In this document: positions 10,218 through 21,225 of the stretch, one piece after another
Layout of the letters: the number at the start of each line of letters is the position of its first letter
Numbering within the stretch: the first letter of the stretch is position 1
DNA from: Boletus sp. NGJ
Lineage: Eukaryota; Basidiomycota; Agaricomycetes; Boletales; Boletaceae
DNA: 64,000 nt
NCBI GenBank assembly: GCA_019096195.1
Contig: JAGTXK010000125.1
Location: 186,001-250,000 of the forward strand
Reading direction: 5' to 3'
Made by a program: the position numbers and the translations under genes
Notes under the pieces: model-generated
The model's database searches: none
What the model saw: the letters and a program-made list of their open reading frames with translations, nothing else
What the model was told of the DNA's origin: nothing

Positions 10218-11828
10218 CAGTGGCTCAAAAAACTGTCCGCATGTTTGGTCATTTTTCACTAAACGCGTTATTCCCCAATAACCCCTAACCCTTACCCTAC
10301 CATATAGGTGTATGAAATGAAGCACTGACCCTTGGCTTTCTATCCATCAAGGTTGTAAGACATATGAATAAGAATTGATGAACTGGCAGCCATTTCAAAA
10401 CAATGACTCATTCGGACAGTTTTTTGACTCTAAGTTTTGATTACATATATTGGACCCTAGCATGCTGTAATATGATTACATACATTTGGTAAGGCTTCTA
10501 TTATGTCACCATTATGTAACTGAGTGTCAGACAACACATATAAACCCCATCATTCCATGTTTATTTTCCCACCATCACCATGAAACCCATTTCCATCTCT
10601 CAAAAAAACAATATCATCTCTCTCTCCTCTCATGGGCTTTCCTCTAGGAAAATCTCTGCACTAAACTGGCCTAGGGAAGTCTACAGTATGCCAAGTGCTT
10701 CAGGAACTCCAGCCAGAGAAGACCAGGCTTCTTGGTGGCTGTCCTTCCAAGCTTACCTCTACCAACAAAAGAGCTACTGTCCAGCAAATTATTACTGGCA
10801 AGGCCAGGAATGCTGTTCATGCTGCCCAATACATCAATACCATTATTGATACCCCTGTCTGTCCTCAGACTGTTAGAAATACTCTCAAGGAAGCCTCCTT
10901 AAAGGCTGTGGTAAAGAAGAAAAAGCCACTGCTTTCTAGTGGTCACAAGAAAAGAAGATTAGCCTTTGCTCTCAAGTACCAGCATTGGACTGTGGAGGAC
11001 TGGAAGAGAGTTATATGGTCAGATGAGACCAAGATCAATAGGATTGGGTCAGATGGGCAAGAGTATGTGTGGAAAAAGAATGGAGAGGGGCTAATTGCTA
11101 GAGAGGTCCAAGGCACAGTCAAGTTTGGAGGAGGTTCACTGATGGTATGGGGCTGCATAGGGTGGAATGGAGTGGGGATTTTGAGTGAGGTGGAGGGGAG
11201 AATGGATGCTGAACAGTATGTGGCCATATTGGAGCAGGGGTTGCTGCGAAGCATGGAGGAGTCTGGAATTCCAGAAGATGACATTATCTTTCAACAAGAT
11301 AATGATCCCCAGCATACCTCTAAAAGAGCCCAAAGATGGCTTGAAGAGCAAGGAATCAAGCTTCTGGACTGGCCTGCACAATCTCCAGACCTTAATCCCA
11401 TTGAACATACTTGCAATCACCTCAAGAGATGCCTCTCAGGTTATGAAAATGCTCCTACAGGTGCTTCATCAATTGTGGGAAAGAGTAGTGGAGCAGTGGG
11501 GAAAGATTGATGAGGAACAGTGTCAGAAATGGATAGAAAGTATGCCTAGAAGGATTGAAGCAGTTATCAAGGCCAAAGGAGCTCATACCAAGTACTAGAT
11601 ACCTAGATAAATTTAGAGTCAAAAAACTGTCCGAATGAGTCATTGTTTTGAAATGGCTGCCAGTTCATCCATTCTTATTCATATGTCTTACAACCTTGAT
11701 GGATAGAAAGCCAAGGGTCAGTGCTTCATTTCATACACCTATATGTTAGGGTAAGGGTTAGGGGTTATTGGGGAATAACGCATTTAGTGAAAAATGACCA
11801 AACATGCGGACAGTTTTTTGAGCCACTG
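10218..11828 (+). mobile_element. Tc1-like transposon, family 1, copy C (1611 bp)
   Basis: TA duplications lie at 10216-10217 and 11829-11830. The ends are CAGTGGCTCAAAAAACTG, with long inverted repeats as in copy A. The left repeat keeps AAACGCGTTATT, where other copies have lost one or both CpG dinucleotides, so this end looks least decayed. Both ends keep a full four-tract G-rich motif (10273-10297 on the minus strand, 11749-11773 on the plus strand). Confidence 0.95.
10580..11598 (+). pseudogene. Tc1-like DD34E transposase, copy C, two frameshifts
   Basis: Start ATG at 10580, terminal TAG ending 11598. The core 10695-11510 reads without a stop through WSDETKINRIGSDG, QQDNDPQHTS and NPIEHTC. 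Relative to copy E, one extra base near 10660 disrupts the N-terminal HTH and one extra base near 11463 shifts the last 50 residues. His replaces nothing essential in the triad, but the Trp after NPIEHT is Cys. Inactive as written. Confidence 0.92.
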
Positions 11829-11838
11829 TATAATGAAC

Positions 11839-11883
11839 CACTTTGTAGTTATGTAGGGCTGCAGCCTACATAACAACAAAGTG
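11839..11883. repeat. 45-nt near-perfect palindrome (hairpin)
   Basis: CACTTTGTAGTTATGTAGG is followed by a short centre containing CTGCAG and then by CCTACATAACAACAAAGTG. The arms are 19 bp with one mismatch. It begins ten bases from the end of Tc1-C and is not part of that element. Confidence 0.8.
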
Positions 11884-12144
11884 TTTGTTACCTTTCAAAG
11901 TGCATTTTTCCCTCATGTATTCACTAGCTGATCTTACCGGGTTAGATGTGGGCTTAGAACCAGGCAAGGGTTGGTGTGTTGGGACGCTAGTCCCACTCCC
12001 ACCCTTGCATCTACTTTGTTGGTTGAGGGCTATGTGGGGCTGGTGTGTCAGGACACTAGTCCTGCTCCAACCCAACCCTTGGCGTTATCCTTGTTCAGTG
12101 AGATTCAGATAAGCTTAATTGTCTATTTCGCTATTTAACACTAC
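11884..12144. other. non-coding, with a short imperfect duplication
   Basis: GGTGTGTTGGGACGCTAGTCC (about 11971) and GGTGTGTCAGGACACTAGTCC (about 12040) are an imperfect direct duplication some 70 bp apart. GGCAAGGGTTGG near 11964 is answered by CCAACCCTTGGC near 12070 in inverse sense. No coding region is recognised. Confidence 0.4.
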
Positions 12145-14047
12145 TACTACTAGCGCTTCTGATGTGATCTACCCCAAGGATTTGGTTTCCACTTCCAAAG
12201 AAGCAGTTACTTTGTTTGAATTTGGTATTGGCAGCACTTGTAAGGTCAGTACAATTATTCTATTTCATTACTAAAGTCTCAGACTTCTTATAGCCCTTGT
12301 GTTGGATGGATTTTCGGTGAAGGTTGGATTTTAGTGTCAAGGAGTTCCATTTTATGGTTTTGGTTGGGATCTCAGTGCCATGTACTTTCTCTTGCTTAGA
12401 CAGCTTGTCAAGGGGTGGGCCCCCCTTGCCAAGCTGCCCTTGCTCTTTTTTTTTTTCACTGTGCAGTTGAACTTCTATTTAACATATGTACTAGCTACTT
12501 GTTTTGGTTTAAATTTTGGGATGACTCATCATGGCCCCTGTCCACATTGCTGCAATGTGGTCATGTGACCTCATGTCTGTCTGATTTTTAACTTAAAGTG
12601 CCTGTAACCTAGTGTAATGACTAAACTTCAAAAATTTTCAAGTTGACAGATTGACAGTGTTCTCAAATACTTGATATGGATGCAGGTCCCCCCCTGGCTG
12701 CCTATGTTGGTAAGGTTCTGCAAGAGGTTGTAATGAGCCCTATCATCACTCAGAATGAAATTTTAGTCAGCAAACTTTGCAAGCCTAAATACAACCTGCC
12801 AGTCCTTGTAACATATTGATTCAGTCTAACCACTTTCATTTTCACAAATTCTAGGTTAAGAGCTCAAGCCCTTGTTGAAACTCCTTCCATGATCACTATT
12901 GAACAACAAGAAGGTAAAATGATATCAATAATGGATGTACAGTAGAAGTCCAACATTGTGCAGCTGTCATTGCTACAGCCTTCTTGAACCCAAGTGAGCA
13001 AAATTAAGTTCTGAATTGGTATGTATTTTGATTGCTTGGCTCCCTGCTTGGCTCCCAGTCTCAGTTGACTGGGATTATGACAGGTTTGCTGACTCAGAGA
13101 GAAAGCAGCATTCAGGGAAATTTTTTGCTGGTGTCCACATGAGTTCCATTATGAAACCAACAACAGTCATTGACATCCATGGTAAAATTCTTATATGGTA
13201 TCTGCCTGGCCTCCTGCTCCCCCATTGAGTGGTGTGCTTCAAAGCTCCTTTCCAATCTCTTGTTTATGCTAACTTTGTGGTCAGGAAGAATTGAATAGGG
13301 TTACCAAGTGCCTGAAGAAATCTATATGTGATTCAACCAGCTGTGGCTGAGATTTGTCAAGCTGGTGGTTGGACAATTTTACTTGCAATGGTGGAGAGGC
13401 AATTTTCAGTGCAGGCAAGTTATCACTATCGGTCGGAAAGTTGGTGCCTGGATATAAGGTATGTACTGTACACCTAGTCTGTGGTTAGGAATCCCCACAA
13501 ATGTCTAACATAATGTAGCAGCTTCAAGACCCTATATGTTCCCTGCAGATTCTCTGCGAGGAAGCTGTTCAAGAATGGCATGAGTTCATTGACCCGGTTG
13601 AGCAGCTGCTAAATGCAGTGCTGCAGATTATCCATCTGGAAATGTGGTCAGCAAACAGCAAGGTTACTTCATTGCTGCTCCAGCAACTGAAGACACCATT
13701 GCCGACTTGGCCATCTATATACCCTGGCATGGATGTCATTGCCAACTGGGTCACACTTTAGCATTATGATCAGGGTTGGGCAATTTCCTTTTTACAACCA
13801 CTTAGTTAGCTTTGGTGAGGGTCATGATGCCCAACTTCTGCTTGCAGACTTTCATGCAGAGTTTTCATACCAACCTGGAACATCTGTTTTATTTCCAGGT
13901 AAGGTTTTGGCACACTCAGTTCCAGAGTGGTCTGGAAGGGAGAGGTTAGTAATTGCTCATTATACCAAGGATGACATACAGGACAGATTGGGAGTGGCTA
14001 GACCCTTGTTGCCAACTCAATTGGGTTGGTGGTCCAAATTTAGTTAG
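12145..14047 (+). pseudogene. TET/JBP-like 2-oxoglutarate/Fe(II) dioxygenase, decayed
   Basis: Successive plus-strand exon-like blocks are recognisable: 12160-12243 (LFEFGIGSTCK, then GTCAGT), 12676-12819 (MDAGPPLAAYVGKVLQEVV), about 13069-13227 (WYLPGLLLPH), about 13340-13455 and 13550-14047. The last holds the catalytic core: HYDQG, an HxD iron site, about 13758; then YQPGTSVLFPGKVLAHSVPE with the distal His, then RERLVIAHY with the Arg expected to bind 2-oxoglutarate. A TAG lies directly before HYDQG and other blocks need frame changes, so this copy is probably dead. TET/JBP enzymes oxidise methylated pyrimidines in DNA and are greatly expanded in mushrooms next to KDZ transposons. A KDZ-like start lies 412 bp downstream. 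Confidence 0.62.
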
Positions 14048-14458
14048 ATTTGTGGAGTAGCTAGACAATCAGCATTATGATGTGATTATAACTGACACCA
14101 AAGTTCCTTTGAGTATCTGACAGATTAGCACATAGTATGACATGGTTAGTTTGTAAAGATCCTTGAGTGTCGAATAGATTAGGAGTGGCTTGACCCTTGT
14201 TGCCAACCCATTTGAGTTGTTACAGTCCAAATATAGCTAGATGCTACCAAAGTTTCTTGAGCCATTAGACAGATTAGGGGTGACTTGACCCTGGGCTAGA
14301 CTAATTAGCACTGGACATAGCCATGGCATGTAATGTGGTAAAAATATAGCAGGTTAGATTAATATGCAGTCATTTGACAGGTTAGGCTGTGTGATTGGCA
14401 CCAGAGCTCCTTGAGTAATAAAATCTAGGAGAAATAATGTCAACCTCTGAATGCCAAA

Positions 14459-15007
14459 ATGTCCCACTCTCGTTGAAAGGCCAAAAAAGCCAAAGTTTCT
14501 GTTTACAAACTGGAAGGCACAAAACCTAGGGCTTCTGGGTCTATGGTTGTCCTTACCCCTACCACAACCAGGAGGGGAAAGATCATTTATACTGAAGTAG
14601 ATGCTGCCCCCTATTACAAATCATCTGACAAGGAAGGTGAATCACTAAAAAGGAAATGTCCTAAGACCCCATCTCACTCTAGGACAACTGTTCCTACCTT
14701 GCTAGAGGATACATTTCTGCAGGAGGCTTGCTTAAATGATCAGGAGCCTCATGTACCAAGGATTACCAAAGTAAGATTAAGATGTGATGCATAATTATAA
14801 TCTAACAAAAAGTAGTCCCAGTATGATTTCCTTTTGGAATGGGTTCCTTGGAGGGCTACCTATCTGGAGATTCTCCTGGATTCTGAAAGCCCAGGACAAC
14901 TGCAAAACAAATGTGCTCTCTATCTTCAAGCAGACAGTGAAATCTGGTGTCTTTCATGCCTAGGGCATCATGGATGGTGTTGTATCTGTGAAAGGAGCTT
15001 GCAATGA
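14459..15007 (+). pseudogene. N-terminal fragment of a KDZ-like transposase
   Basis: ATG at 14459 opens MSHSR, followed after a TGA by KAKKAKVSVYKLEG and a basic Ser/Thr-rich leader to 14770. A probable intron (GTAAGA, about 14771-14812) leads to YDFLLEWVPWRATYLEILL and then a cysteine/histidine cluster (IWCLSCLGHHGWCCICE). This order, a basic leader, an F-L-x-E-W-x-P-x-R-x2-Y-L motif and then Zn-binding cysteines, is that of KDZ transposases as I know them. Reading stops near 15007 and the catalytic RNase-H-like core is absent, so the element is cut at the CpG-rich segment that follows. Confidence 0.55.
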
Positions 15008-15099
15008 ACAAAAGAAAGAAACCTAAACCCAATATCTAAAGCATTGCTAACTAAAGCAATATGCGACAGAGAGAAGGGCAATTTCAAGGCTAAGCGAGA

Positions 15100-16060
15100 C
15101 ATGGTACTCTACCAGCTACTTATATACTACCGATAGTGGCGCACGGACCATGCTATGCTATGACGTCGTAGGGTACTGGGTATGACATCACAGGAACGAG
15201 GAAATGTTAGTGTCCAATGGTGAAATGGAGAAATGGTGGAATGAGATGCATGTGGTATACACATGTAAGTGAAAGGTAGTCCGGAACGCTCTGGGCGTGG
15301 CTACGTGTGATATATCTAAAGGGGAACTAATAGATAGAATGGGGCGAGAGGAAATGGAAGAATGATGCATAAGGCATCGCATGGGTTGATCGTTGGATCT
15401 GATATCGAGACGGGATCATATCGGGTGATAGATCAGGTCTTGTCTAGGTCTTGTGATCTGACATCTGCCTGATCAGTACTTGGTGAGGATACCGTGGGGT
15501 ACCGTCAGAGGTGATCTATGGCGTGAGCCAGGGATCGGGGATCGAGTGGGGAGTCGAGGATCTGGAGGCGAGCTCCTGATTAGTACTTGTGTAGCGTACC
15601 GAGCTCTGCGTCAGGTACTGTCTATGGGGGGCGTGTGTGTAACGAGTGTATACGTGACAGAGGGGTTTCTATCATCGTACGGCGTTGTATCACATGTTGT
15701 GGCTACCGAGCTCTGCGTCAGGTAGGTCCATGGGGGGGGTGTAGTTTATAGGCGTGTGGGCCTTGCTTGTGGTCGCGAGACTGGGGTTTAGCCGTGGGGC
15801 TACTTGGTGTCGTAGTGTAACGGGTACGACTAGGGTATGACTAGTGAAAGCGTACGTGGGTGTATGCGGTCGTGTGGTGTATCGTATGGGGGCAGATATG
15901 GTGAGTGACTACTCTAGGTGTATGCGAGGTGAGGCTAGGATGGAGGTTGGTGGGAGTGGGCAAGCATATCATCTATAGGTAGTGCGAAGGTGTAGATAGG
16001 AGTGTTAATAAATAGGTGATATAAGCTGTGATCGTTTCAATCTGCGCTGTCAAAGCACAC
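15100..16060. other. CpG-rich non-coding island with direct repeats
   Basis: This stretch is dense in CG dinucleotides (TCGTACGGCG, AGCGTACG, GTCGCGAG and many more), unlike nearly everything around it. ACCGAGCTCTGCGTCAGGTA occurs twice, near 15599 and 15707. TGACGTCG and TGACATCA sites occur near 15160-15190. No protein is recognisable on either strand. It may be the non-coding end of the tyrosine-recombinase element that follows, or a recent insertion not yet decayed. Confidence 0.5.
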
Positions 16061-16089
16061 ATGTCTCTTCCATTTCATAGGCTTCAGAG

Positions 16090-16812
16090 GTGGAATGGTC
16101 AGTTCTATGAGGTTATTTCTCTTCAGGACCTGGGTTTTACTCTAAACCTTGGACATATGTATTATTTTGAAACTGCGTGCTCACCTCTCTCATTCTGACC
16201 CCCTCAACGTAGCTGTCTATGCAGGCTTAACAACCACCTTCTTTACAGCTGCCCAAACAGGCGAATCCACAGTCAACACCCTGAATGCCTTTGATCCACT
16301 TATCCACATCACCTGAAAACACATGAGCACCCAATTCAACCATCAAGGGCTTGAAATCACTAACTTCCACTTCCCCCACATGAAGTCAGCCCTCCAAGGG
16401 GAGGATGTAAACTGGGCAAAACAGAATGGCCCTGCTGACCCTTATCAGGTGCTACTCAATCACTTACTTCAACATCAACAACACATCTGACAACCTACAC
16501 CTCTTTGCCTACAAAACCAAGAAAGGCTTTAGCCTGCTGACCCAGGCAAAATTCCTCAAGACGTTAGACAAAGCCGCAAAACATGCAGGCATCCCCCTCC
16601 TCAAAGGACATGGCATCCACATTGGTGCAATACTAGAATACCTACTCTGCAACATCCCTTTCGAAGTCATCAAAGTAAAAGGCCACTGGGCAAGTGATGC
16701 TTTTCTAACGTCCCTCTGCAGACATGTCCAGATACTCGCCCCATACATGCAATTCAAACCAGCAGTCCATCAAGCATTCCTGCAATTCACCCTATCTCCC
16801 ATCTGCAGATAA
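16090..16812 (+). mobile_element. tyrosine-recombinase fragment, DIRS/Crypton-like fossil
   Basis: The last 129 codons (16426-16812) carry a C-terminal tyrosine-recombinase half. LLKGHGI-type and VKGHWASDAF blocks are seen, and near the end a CRHVQILAPYMQ segment with the Tyr expected as nucleophile. Recognisable coding runs upstream to about 16190. Such recombinases occur in mushroom genomes with DIRS-like reverse transcriptases and as Cryptons; the partner reverse-transcriptase type is seen at 59886-61654. It is an old broken piece with several breaks. Confidence 0.6.
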
Positions 16813-17320
16813 CCTCGCCAGTAAGTCACTCCCTCCTCCTACTTACTGGGTATGATGCTTCACTCCACACGTTGTCATTCACTCCTACTATCTGGGATTG
16901 CAGCTCATGTCCTACCTGGCAGGTACTGCCTTCCATTCTGGGTTGAAAAGCGCTATGCACTTTTTCCCCAACCCCTCACCCCTTTGTCCACCCCTCCTAG
17001 CAGTAGTCCCATTGCCTGTACACTTTAGTTATACACAATGCACCCTCATCTCCCTGCATACAGAGTAATGTCCAAAGATGCTTATTTAGCTTTTTTCATA
17101 GATATATATGGAAAGCCGGATGTTCATGCCCCAATTTCCAATTTGTATCTCTTGTTGGGATACTAAATTAATAAAACATCAGTATAGGACACTGAACACT
17201 GTGCACACATAGGTACTATGTATTGCCAATGTAAAAACATTAAACACATATTGGAATGCATATTTTGAGAATGATTTTTAAAAAGTATGAATGTTGATAA
17301 GTATTATATATGAAGAAATA
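16813..17320. other. AT-rich, no gene seen
   Basis: No coding region, structural RNA or clear repeat is recognised on either strand. Confidence 0.4.
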
Positions 17321-17487
17321 TTACATGGCCTCCTCTTCACTGCCTGATGACTCTGAGTTGAATCTCTTGAATGACAACAACTTGAATCCAGGCCATCTAC
17401 AATATCTGTTCGTGCTGCTCCTCAAAAAGCTCAACCCCCTTCTCTACATTTCCATCACCAAATAGATTCTGGCCTGCACCAATGTCA
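17321..17487 (-). pseudogene. C-terminal exon of an alpha-kinase-like (MHCK/EF2K) protein
   Basis: After an acceptor (TTTGTAG at 17488), the minus strand reads GAGQNLFGDGNVEKGVELFE, the Gly-rich loop typical of alpha-kinase C-termini (G-x-G-N-x3-G-x3-F). In the neighbouring frame it then reads CRWPGFKLLSFKRF and the acidic end SSGSEEEAM, with stop at 17321-17323. A small frameshift near 17430 is needed between the two. No upstream kinase exons are seen, so it is a tail fragment. Alpha-kinases are multicopy in many mushrooms. Confidence 0.55.
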
Positions 17488-18139
17488 CTACAAACCATAA
17501 CATTATGTTAGGACAGTGTTAGGAGTGCATCAGTAAATCCTACAGTTACTTTACTGAGCTTTTCATGAACTTTGTGCACACTTTCAAAATCATGCTTGTA
17601 AAGCAATTGACCACTTTTGAAGTAGATCTGCCATCTTTAAAGTCCCTTTTGTGCTTTCGGGTTCATCTGCTTTCACACTTTCACACTTTGTTGTTCACCT
17701 ACTTTGGATCTTTCATGTGCTTTCAGTGTACTTACTTTAGAACTTTTGACTGTGTGAATGAAAACAAAATACTGTGTATATTTCAAAGATTAGAGTGAAA
17801 CAGAAACAAGAAAAAAATTAGGTGGTGGTATAGATGATCCAGTGGCATGCAGGAGGACCAAACAGAGAAGTGAGGGAGAGGCAAAAATGGAATAGAATAA
17901 AGGTAATGTGAAGGGTAGATGGTTCATCATAGTAGTTGAGAGTTGAGACATGTATTGGCAGGAAAAAAACTAAACAGTGAAGTAATCAGCATGCAATAAC
18001 TGAGGAATGGGATGAAGAGCTTGATTGGCAACACAAAAACAAGACTTGTAGCATGGGAACAGTAGCAGCAGAATCAGCAATGAAGGTTCTAATAAAACAT
18101 GTTAGTACATTTGGAAAGATGACGAGGCTACTCACAAAT
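17488..18139. other. AT-rich intergenic, no gene seen
   Basis: It contains a CTTTCACACTTTCACACTTTG micro-repeat near 17670 and no recognisable coding block. Confidence 0.35.
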
Positions 18140-20972
18140 TCAAGCATATTTGTCCTCAGAGTCTTCTGAGTCCATGTTCTCACTACCAGTATTATACTTG
18201 AACTGACAGGCAACAGATTGCACTTTCTCAAGAACTCCTGCAAGCTGGACATTAGAGCGATGTGCTGCTGCATGAGAAAGTCCTTGCATAGCATCTCCCC
18301 ACTTCTGGTCAGAAAATGCATGTTCACTCATCATTGCTCTGCCAGCCTGTTTGTTGAATGTGACAGGAGCATGCAATGTGGTTTTGCCTTTCACAAGGGC
18401 CTCTAATCCAACAACACTGGAGAGTTGTAAGCCACACTTGATCTGTTTGTTGAAGAGATATCAAGTAAGTGTCAAAGAATTGGTACTACCAAAAAATAAA
18501 AATATCATAGCACCACAAAGACCTAATATTTCTTTGATGCTGCTTGATGTGAGTGTCATTGTTTCAATGCCATCAATATGGGCATGACCTTTGATCAAAG
18601 GGATATATGTATATTGTAGCAAGCAAATGGACAATAAAGTCAGAATGGAAGGCTTTTTTGGGTTCACCAGTGCCAAGATCCTCATAAAGAAAACTGTTGT
18701 TCTTGAGAAGTTCAGTAACTTCCTTTGTGACAGCATTTTGTAAGATGTCTGTGAAAAAGCTCATGCATAGTGTAAGTGCTGCTGAGCCCACACCATGTCT
18801 CTGGTTACAAAGGTGCTGGTAAGCCTATTAAAGAGGATCAGCCACAATATCAATGTAAGTAGAGCATATACCACTCCAACATATTTGTGCATTGGCATGA
18901 GCCCACAAGCGAAAATGTTCAAGTTAGGAAATACAATGGGTATTATGATTGTTAGAATGCTAGCTATTATATTTTTCGGGGCAGTTCACATGTTAGATTG
19001 GGCCCTAGCCCAGAGACAGAGAGTGGGAAGGATTCTAGATTTCCAACTGTCTTGCCATGGATCTTTCTTAAGCCAGTCTGACTCAATTCACATTCTATCA
19101 TAGAGGCCAAAGTGCATGTTCATTAGCTCTCTGCTAGGCCAGGCATTTGCCAGTATATCTTTGATTGGTTTGTTGATGGCTGTTACCATGGTATGATGGG
19201 GATTTAATTTTGTTGATATTGGATGAATGTGTGTATACATTGCTGTAATAGACAACTCACCTGGGTAGTTAGTTACACTGCACTCTGCCCATTCTGTGAT
19301 TCTTCCTCTGCAACCATTTCCACATTGATGTTGTGATAGGCACTTTCAACAGCCCTTGTCACAGCCTCCTCACCATAGTCTTCAGCCTTGGATGAGGAGG
19401 AATACATGTCTTGCAGCTCTGAGTGCTTTCTCTTGAGGGTGTGATTGAGATGAGAATTCTGAGACAGCTGACTTTCAGGGTCAACTTCAAAGGGTTCATC
19501 AACCAATGGTTGCACTTGGCTCTCAGGTCCAAGTTCAACTTGGGTGGGGGAGTCATTGGCCCAGGGCAGCACTAGGCTTTTAGGGTCATCATTGAGGCTC
19601 AGGCTACTGGTAATGGAAATGGTGTTCTGTGTTGAGCATCATGAGTAACCTGCTACTTTTTAAACCTACTATTTGTTTTCTATTAAGCAGAGCAGCCATT
19701 CTTTCCATCTCATTGTCCTACATGTCATCACCAAAGCTACCCATCAAGTCATTTATCCCCTCAGATATGAGGTCCTTAGGCTTGTTCACAGTATTGTTGA
19801 CCATTTCTTCAGTTCCACCCACAGAAAAGAAGGTCTTGCTTGGTGGGAGATCTGTTGCATCACTAACCATCAAAGTCTTTGAGCCAGTTGTGGATGATGT
19901 GCTTGCAGGTAGCAGTGATTTCTTCAGGTCCAAATGTGTACTCCATAAGAGTTTCTTGACACTGTCAGCAGATTTGATGATTATATCAGTTGCCCAGCCA
20001 CTGACTCTACTGATCAATGTGTTCCTGCTGGTGGTTGAACTAGACAATTTGATGTTGAGAAAAAATAATATTGCCTCCATCAGTAACAGCATGGTTATGA
20101 GCAAGTCAAAGAGTATGTGCATCTAACCAAAGATTTCTCACTGTTCCCACCATATATTGATGCCAGCAGGTGCTCCTTGACTCCTACTTCTCTAGTCTGC
20201 TGTTGAGTCCAGATGTTGCTGATGGCCTTGCATAGGACCATTTTTTTCTTGACTGACTTCTTGCCTTTAGCTTTGCCATTAGTGTGGCTACTATGTTCAT
20301 CCTATGAGGCTTTAGCTAGCTCACCAATGTGGTGAGTTGGTTATTTCATGCCATCATTGATACAAGGCAGACAACTCACTATTCACTGATGACAGAAGCT
20401 CAGTATCTTGCACAGCCACTGTTTCTGTGCTTTCAATTGCCTGTGAGACTAGTCAAATGGTAAGTTTAATGTCTCAGTCACTATTAAGAAGCCTTACCAT
20501 TGGTCAGGTTAGTCTCTGCATTTGCAGCTCCCCAGCTTTTGACAATTTTGGAGCATGGGTGTGGGCACACAGGTTTTACTAGAGCAACGGTAGCGGCTTG
20601 ATCAGTCTCCATTCTCTGCTTGAGCCTATCCATCTCTTTAATTGCTGCCTTTGTCTTGACAGCTTTTGCAGCATGTTGGTCAGTGAGGCTTTTTTCATTG
20701 GCCTGCTTCTCTGCAGTTGGCCTTTTTTTAGCAGGAAGGTCAGGTAGTCCAAAACACTTTGTTGTATTAGATGGGTGTGTTCTATAAGGTGAGGTTGGAA
20801 TTGCCATATTAGAGGACATGTCCATTCTTGTTCTGATAGCAGAATAATAGATGTGGGAATGGTGTTGGATGAAAATGCCAGCATTCAACTTCATGCTTTT
20901 GACCCCAAAATATGTAAGTGCCTCATACCCAATAACAAACAACCCAGAGCTTAGAAACTTTGCCAGCACCAC
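18140..20972 (-). pseudogene. multi-exon unknown locus with basic coiled-coil N-terminus
   Basis: Several exon-like minus-strand blocks run in one order. 20484-20972 includes a Lys/Ala-rich coiled coil, AAKAVKTKAAIKEMDRLKQR. 19718-20122 has a Ser/Thr-rich linker. 19273-19572 is acidic, KRKHSELQDMYSSSS. About 18580-18790 has TEVTELLKNN-like text reading VTKEVTELLKNNSFLYEDL, then IDGIETMTLTSSSIKEIL. 18140-18394 has FNKQAGRAMMSEHAFSDQKW and an acidic end. At least one frame change is needed near 18600. I remember multicopy proteins with this order in mushroom genomes but cannot assign a function. It lies just upstream of, and opposite to, the Plavaka-like element and could be cargo. Confidence 0.4.
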
Positions 20973-21144
20973 AGCCTCTTTTGTGCCAGCACCATGTTCT
21001 GAGTGACCCCACCAATATATTCATATCCCCAAGTGCTGCCATTGGTTCAAGAACAGGTCAGGACTAACACAACATCTGAATGCCAAAACATTTGACATTA
21101 ACACAGCCCTCAAATCAAACCAATGGGCAGCAGGAAAATTGGTC

Positions 21145-21225
21145 TCCTCCCAGATCATCACCTACATCAGATTAGTTTGCTCCCAGGTCATCACTGGCAC
21201 CAGATTGTCACCCACACCAGATGTT
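21145..21225. repeat. short imperfect tandem repeat
   Basis: Units of about 30 bp: CCCAGATCATCACCTACATCAG, CCCAGGTCATCACTGGCACCAG and a shorter third GTCACCCACACCAG. They sit between the unknown locus and the Plavaka-like element. Confidence 0.6.

Noticed and set aside
15480-15725. 81-codon frame in the CpG-rich island
   Set aside because: Gly/Val/Arg-rich text without domain or splice context; its length is expected in GC-rich sequence by chance.
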